Positions 60,126-64,000 of a stretch of 64,000 nt of DNA are shown piece after piece (within the stretch, counting starts at the first letter, position 1; every line of letters begins with the position of its first letter). The notes under the pieces are model-generated. The model was not told where the DNA came from, made no database searches, and saw nothing but the letters and a program-made list of their open reading frames with translations. The position numbers and the translations under genes are program-made. Source of the DNA: Saccharofermentans sp. (lineage in GTDB: Bacteria; Bacillota; Clostridia; Saccharofermentanales; Saccharofermentanaceae); assembly GCA_016292135.1 (NCBI GenBank), contig JAEFAZ010000002.1, positions 62,001-126,000 of the forward strand. Reading direction: 5' to 3'.

Positions 60126-60647
60126 ATGGATACGATCAAGACTGAACGGCTCGAATTGAGACCCATGTGCGAGGATTTCCTGGATTCAACGCACGAATAT
60201 GCATCGGATCCCGAAACCTGCAGATACATGATGTTCCTGCCTCACGAAAGCAGGGAAGAGACCATGGAATTTCTGACCGATTCCGTTAACGAATTTGCAA
60301 AGGAAGATCCTTCATTCTACGAGATGGCGGTCTTCTACGAAGGAAATCATGTAGGAGCTGTCAGTCTCTATCTTACGGAAGACCGTAAGACTGCTGAATT
60401 CGGCTGGATCATAAACAAGAAGTATCATGGTCTGGGGATCGCTCCCGAAGCAGCGAAGGGTCTGCTCCAATATGCATCTGAACATCTCGGCATAAAGCAT
60501 TTCGTTGCCCACTGCGATACAGCCAATGAGCCCTCCATGAAAGTAATGGACAAGCTCGGCATGACCCGCGTCAAAGAGTCAGGCGGCAGGTTCAACAGGG
60601 GCAGCTCCGAAGAGCGCCGCGAGTATAAGTACGAGATTTGGGTGTGA
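60126..60647 (+). CDS. GNAT N-acetyltransferase (RimJ/RimL-like)
   Basis: This 173-residue protein starts MDTIKTERLELRPMCEDF, typical of the RimJ/RimL group. It has EFGWIINKKYHGLGIAPEA, the acetyl-CoA pyrophosphate loop, and AHCDTANEPSMKVMDKLGM near the end. It transfers acetyl from acetyl-CoA to an amine; the substrate may be a protein N-terminus or a small molecule. The start was chosen for GGTGGTGAG upstream and the family start; a longer frame overlaps the lipoprotein. Confidence 0.85.
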   Translation: MDTIKTERLELRPMCEDFLDSTHEYASDPETCRYMMFLPHESREETMEFLTDSVNEFAKEDPSFYEMAVFYEGNHVGAVSLYLTEDRKTAEFGWIINKKYHGLGIAPEAAKGLLQYASEHLGIKHFVAHCDTANEPSMKVMDKLGMTRVKESGGRFNRGSSEERREYKYEIWV

Positions 60648-60670
60648 AGATCTGATTGAATAAATCGCAT

Positions 60671-60701
60671 GAAAAAGAGAGTCCCTTTGCAGGGACTCTC
60701 T
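60671..60701. terminator. bidirectional terminator
   Basis: An 11-bp perfect stem (AGAGAGTCCCT / AGGGACTCTCT, loop of four) is flanked by an A-run on its left. It ends the minus-strand cluster (TTTTTC follows on that strand) and the plus-strand acetyltransferase gene. Confidence 0.7.
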
Positions 60702-60731
60702 GATTATGTGATCTCTAATCGGATCGAATTG

Positions 60732-61913
60732 TCAAACCTCGAGATAGCCGTTAAATTCCATGTAATCCTGATAGAATTGAATAAGAGAATTTTCGGCCTT
60801 GTTGTACAGATCCTCATATTTGAATGAGTGGCTCTTGGGGCCGCTCTTGTCGATGTTAGCCAATTCATACTTCGTACAATAATCTAATCCTGACATGGGG
60901 TCAAAGTAACAATAAGGTTCTTTTGAACCTCCTTCCTTGAACCCTTTTGCGAGTTGTGCGACGAAATCCGCATATTCCTGAGCTGATTCCAACACATCCT
61001 TAAGTACGCGTGTAAGTTCCACTAAACCGGGCACTCCGCTGTTTGCAGTACAGATAGCTTTTATTTCCTTGCACTCATCTATAACGCTCTTCATCTTTCC
61101 TTCAAGATTATCGCCAATGGCTATTTTTGCGATCTTAATACAATTATCGATTATGCGGGAATCCGCCATCCATTCTGAATCGATCCTGAATACGCCATCG
61201 CCGTGATAATCGACTTTGTCCAGGAACTCTGAGCCTGACATCAACTTATTAAAGTCAGCTTCTCTTGCTTCTCTATATCCTTTTGCGAATTTTGGATCTT
61301 TAGGGTCAGCGCCATGTTCCTGAAGATATTTGATCGAATTGGATGCTTTATTATCTGCAGTGATCAAATCTGTATTGATGAACATGCAAACACTTGTAAT
61401 AAAGTCACTCATTCTTTTGTAATTTGATGCATTGAACGCAAGATCATCGAAACGGTAGAATATTCCAATAGTGTCAAAGGTATCGTCAAAATTGGCCTCT
61501 ATAGTACCCAAGGTATCATAGATCTTCAATATAGCGGGAATCAGATTATTGATTCCGTCATAGTATTCTTTAGCTCCTTTAAACCAATTCTTCTTTTCCG
61601 CGGATAGATTGGCATATGTACCGGGTAACTGCATAAGAGTTGAAAAATCAGATGAAAAAGTGCCTTCATTTTCCGTAACAAAACCGCGCAGTCCTTTACC
61701 GGATGCCAGATCTGCACTGAAATTAGCTAATGCATATTTGGTTTTTAATCCTTCCAAACCCATGGTTCTGACATAGTCCAACTGTTTAATGACCAGTTCC
61801 GCAGATTTGACCAGTTTATCGATCTCACCGTCGAGTTGTTTGACATCGATCTCGTCCCACTTTAAGGATAAAGTTTCATTTGTGTTATCGAAATTATCTC
61901 TGTTTTCTGACAT
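60732..61913 (-). CDS. large helical protein of unknown function
   Basis: This 393-residue protein has no signal peptide. It is almost entirely predicted helix, with an acidic start (SENRDNFDNTNETLSLKW). The first 60 residues (VKQLDGEIDKLVKSAELVIK) resemble the amphipathic helices of WXG/LXG-type secreted proteins, but no WxG motif is present. It begins 34 bases after the gene at 61948-63234. I do not recognise the family; export by a type VII-like route is only a possibility. Confidence 0.55.
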   Translation of the reverse strand: MSENRDNFDNTNETLSLKWDEIDVKQLDGEIDKLVKSAELVIKQLDYVRTMGLEGLKTKYALANFSADLASGKGLRGFVTENEGTFSSDFSTLMQLPGTYANLSAEKKNWFKGAKEYYDGINNLIPAILKIYDTLGTIEANFDDTFDTIGIFYRFDDLAFNASNYKRMSDFITSVCMFINTDLITADNKASNSIKYLQEHGADPKDPKFAKGYREAREADFNKLMSGSEFLDKVDYHGDGVFRIDSEWMADSRIIDNCIKIAKIAIGDNLEGKMKSVIDECKEIKAICTANSGVPGLVELTRVLKDVLESAQEYADFVAQLAKGFKEGGSKEPYCYFDPMSGLDYCTKYELANIDKSGPKSHSFKYEDLYNKAENSLIQFYQDYMEFNGYLEV

Positions 61914-61947
61914 AATTATTTCTCCTTACGAATGATATTTGATCTGA

Positions 61948-63234
61948 TCAGAATCTGATCTCATAATCGCGGATATACCATCTTCCGCCGTTTGTTCTTA
62001 TGAGATTTCTTCTGTTGGGACTGCCGAGCTGCTTACCATTCTTATCGTATGCGATCGTCTGTACGGATGCATATTCGACTTTGTCTCCGTAATGTGATGC
62101 GATCTTCTGCTGATCTTCAGCCGACATGAAGTAGGAATCAAGATCGTTCTTGTCATCGTATCCTGATACGACACTTATCTGTGTTGCATCGGGTACGACT
62201 GTCGCATGAACATATTCACCGTGAAGTCTCTCCTGATGAAGATCCCAATGGTAGAGGAGATTGGATTTCTGTATAGGAGTTTCCTGTCTTTCAGGCTGGA
62301 TGCAGTCGAGATAAAGATCGTAATTCTTCTCCTTGATCGCACTGAGGAATATCTCGACAAGTCCTTCGGGAGTAACATCGCCGGGAACTGATTTAACTGT
62401 GAACCAGCTTTCCTTGATGGCTGCAACTTCATCTTCACCGACAAAGTATCCGCTGTTTTCTTTTTCTTCGGAATACATGCCTAAGACATGTCCCGGGATA
62501 TATAGCGCGATCGGTTCGACAACTGCAGCACGCACGATCGATCCGACTTTCTTTTCGCCTGCCTCCGGTTTCTCAGCTGCTATGTCAGTGATCTCTCCTA
62601 AAATAGTCCATTCGGAGACTTCCGCCATGGTGCTGTCAACCTGCCTTCTGTAGCGCTTGACTGCTTCATAGGGTCCAAGCCAGTTTCTTGTATCTATCTT
62701 TACAAAGTACATGCCGGAGGATCTTTGCCCGACATAAACATATTCAGCGCCGATTCCCATAAACTGATTATCAGGATATCTGACTTCATCCAGGATTACG
62801 TATTTTCCGATATACTCATCCATGTACATCTTCTTGACATCCGGCGCCGGATAAATCTTTTCGAGACACTTATCCTTGTACTGACTGACAAGATCGTTCC
62901 ATGCATCTTCGCTCTTCTTGCAGAAGGTGGCCTTGAGTTCTTCCTCGTTTCTTAAGTAAGCTAACATATCGTCGGAGACGTCCGTGAAGTTGCCTGCCGA
63001 GCCGACGGTGCATTTTCTAGCCCTCTCGAAAAGATCTTTTACTCTGGGGTCGTCGGGAGCGAATTCGTTCAGGATCTTGATGCGCGACAAGGCATCTTCC
63101 TTTGACCTGAATATAGGCGTTCCCCCGTTCGCCCTCTTGACCTCGTTCTCAAATTCCTTGAGATACATGTCTGCCTGCTGGATCCTCATGGTGAGATTGT
63201 TTGCGTCGACTGAAAAAGTTGTTGCATCTACCAT
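61948..63234 (-). CDS. unknown protein with helical start and NTF2-like C-terminal domain
   Basis: This 428-residue protein has an N-terminal helical segment (residues about 8-35: VDANNLTMRIQQADMYLKEF), reminiscent of WXG100-like starts. A beta-rich middle follows (DEYIGKYVILDEVRYPDNQF). Residues about 295-428 look like a DUF4878/NTF2-like fold (TPEGLVEIFLSAIKEKNYDLYL ... TNGGRWYIRDYEIRF). There is no signal peptide. It is in one operon with the helical protein downstream and probably with the lipoprotein gene upstream at the window end. Confidence 0.55.
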   Translation of the reverse strand: MVDATTFSVDANNLTMRIQQADMYLKEFENEVKRANGGTPIFRSKEDALSRIKILNEFAPDDPRVKDLFERARKCTVGSAGNFTDVSDDMLAYLRNEEELKATFCKKSEDAWNDLVSQYKDKCLEKIYPAPDVKKMYMDEYIGKYVILDEVRYPDNQFMGIGAEYVYVGQRSSGMYFVKIDTRNWLGPYEAVKRYRRQVDSTMAEVSEWTILGEITDIAAEKPEAGEKKVGSIVRAAVVEPIALYIPGHVLGMYSEEKENSGYFVGEDEVAAIKESWFTVKSVPGDVTPEGLVEIFLSAIKEKNYDLYLDCIQPERQETPIQKSNLLYHWDLHQERLHGEYVHATVVPDATQISVVSGYDDKNDLDSYFMSAEDQQKIASHYGDKVEYASVQTIAYDKNGKQLGSPNRRNLIRTNGGRWYIRDYEIRF

Positions 63235-63343
63235 AGTCTGTCAGTTCTCCTTTCGTGATCGGATCATGTCAAACTATCTCGAAAACGTGAGTTAAGCAGC
63301 CGGCGCGGTTGCCGGCAAGTAAAGACTGACAGATAAATGTCTG

Positions 63344-63373
63344 TCGATATATTTACAAAACCCCCATTGTCAA
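63344..63373 (-). promoter_or_regulatory. candidate promoter of the 63234-60732 operon
   Basis: On the minus strand TTGACA (63373-63368) and TATCGA (63349-63344) are 18 bases apart, about 110 bases upstream of the start at 63234. Two small hairpins (GCCGGC/GCCGGC and GACAGA/TCTGTC) lie in the leader. Confidence 0.4.
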
Positions 63374-63516
63374 AGAATTTTGACACTCGTTATTAAGATG
63401 ATAACATTTATGCTCACCAAATGACAAAAAAATAACGAAAATATGCGGGTTTTCTATCTGCACTATCTTTGAGCCAGAGCCGCCCATGTGGCGCTGTTCA
63501 ATATAGTTGTTGTCCA

Positions 63517-64000
63517 TCAATACTGTCCGTTCATACCCTCGAAAAACTCGCAAATGACTTTATTGTCACGGCATTGGGTCACTATCAGGAACTTCCCGGA
63601 AGGATCTTTGAAATAATCTGTCGTTTCATATTCAAGATTTCCCAGGTGGCGCTGCAGATATAATCCATCCTCATTTCCGTTCCTGTCAGAATAACCCATA
63701 GACGTTATCCATTCGGAAAAACCGTCAACAGCGACTATCGTAAATTCATAGTTCTGATAAGTTCCCACATAATACTTGTCGGCAGTCTGGGTAATAGTAT
63801 CGAGTTTGGATCCTGCATATTCTTTCAATTGATCTTTTGTGACCGCGGTTTGGGGTTCTTCGTAAAAAGATCTGTTTGTGATCCGGTAGATACTGACATC
63901 GTAATCTTTGTTTTCCTGCTCGCTCAAAGTGTACACGACGCTGGTCGGACGCTCCTGTTGGCTTGTTTCCGTGACATGAGTATCAGTACCGCATCCTGAG
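63517..64000 (-). CDS. lipoprotein, truncated by the window end
   Basis: The frame stays open to the window end. The first visible residues, SGC followed by GTDTHVTETSQQERPTS, are a lipobox Cys and a polar linker, so the true start lies beyond 64000. About 160 residues are visible: Tyr/Thr-rich with IYRITNRSFYEE, YYVGTYQNYEFTIVAVDGF and the ending QCRDNKVICEFFEGMNGQY. A GTG start at 63936 inside this frame would miss the signal peptide and is unlikely. Function is unknown. It is probably functionally linked to the two downstream minus-strand genes. Confidence 0.6.
   Translation of the reverse strand, partial: SGCGTDTHVTETSQQERPTSVVYTLSEQENKDYDVSIYRITNRSFYEEPQTAVTKDQLKEYAGSKLDTITQTADKYYVGTYQNYEFTIVAVDGFSEWITSMGYSDRNGNEDGLYLQRHLGNLEYETTDYFKDPSGKFLIVTQCRDNKVICEFFEGMNGQY

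Noticed and set aside
60732..63234. LXG or WXG100 toxin assignment for the two minus-strand genes
   Set aside because: The helical starts are suggestive, but no WxG or LxG motif and no toxin domain can be seen, and no type VII secretion gene is in the window.

Overview
The window looks like chromosomal DNA of a Gram-positive anaerobe of the Clostridia, plausibly a gut or rumen relative of the Ruminococcaceae or Saccharofermentanaceae. The grounds are strong purine-rich Shine-Dalgarno sites (AAGGAGG, and often runs of five or more G), many lipoproteins, an SLH-anchored surface protein, BspA-type leucine-rich repeats, a LytTR/DUF3021 pair, a DUF1648 protein and Firmicutes-style XRE regulators. 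Base composition is moderate over most of the window. It is clearly more AT-rich across about 2.56-12.5 kb and again around 50.4-52.1 kb. No tRNA, rRNA, integrase, transposase or CRISPR array was seen.

Layout. 0.1-2.5 kb: an LRR lipoprotein and a diiron ferritin-like gene with a membrane partner. 3.0-12.6 kb: an AT-rich island of four tightly coupled genes (a 1,505-residue multidomain protein, a 602-residue protein with a lysozyme-like motif, an NlpC/P60-type protein and an 83-residue protein). It is followed by about 1.1 kb without a credible gene, rich in local hairpins and closed by a terminator; this is the best candidate for an undescribed system. 12.7-17.8 kb: an Imm51-like protein, membrane proteins, a metallo-beta-lactamase-fold hydrolase, a 50-residue prepilin-like protein, two related lipoproteins and a hydrolase remnant. 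18.3-22.6 kb: a six-gene operon around a secreted glycosidase-like lipoprotein, divergent from an XRE regulator paired with a degenerate RelA/SpoT homologue. 25.5-33.7 kb: two gene remnants, a TetR operon with a palindromic operator, an XRE-PurM fusion, an SLH protein and a membrane-linked Ntn hydrolase. 34-42 kb: esterases, an ECF sigma/anti-sigma pair, a patatin, a CDF transporter and a double cyclic-nucleotide-binding protein. 41.8-50.3 kb: three paralogous lipoproteins, an ABC exporter and a glutathione peroxidase. 50.4-54.7 kb: a BACON protein, a GIY-YIG protein, mgtE with a leader peptide, a candidate small RNA and mntP. 54.9-64 kb: a regulator, a kinase-like ATPase, a hydrolase-LytTR-DUF3021 operon, a GrpB-like protein, an acetyltransferase, and a three-gene cluster of unknown function that runs off the window.

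Two themes cut across the genes. Three intergenic arrays of tandem hairpins (18.0, 40.4 and 49.1 kb) have different arm sequences but nearly the same period (51, 52 and 52 bp, about five helical turns) and share a TAAAT/ATTTA core. Many genes, mostly for lipoproteins or membrane proteins, have G-run Shine-Dalgarno sites, and a candidate small RNA near 53.9 kb carries a loop of seven C that could pair with them. All functions are read by eye from sequence; no searches or folding calculations were run.
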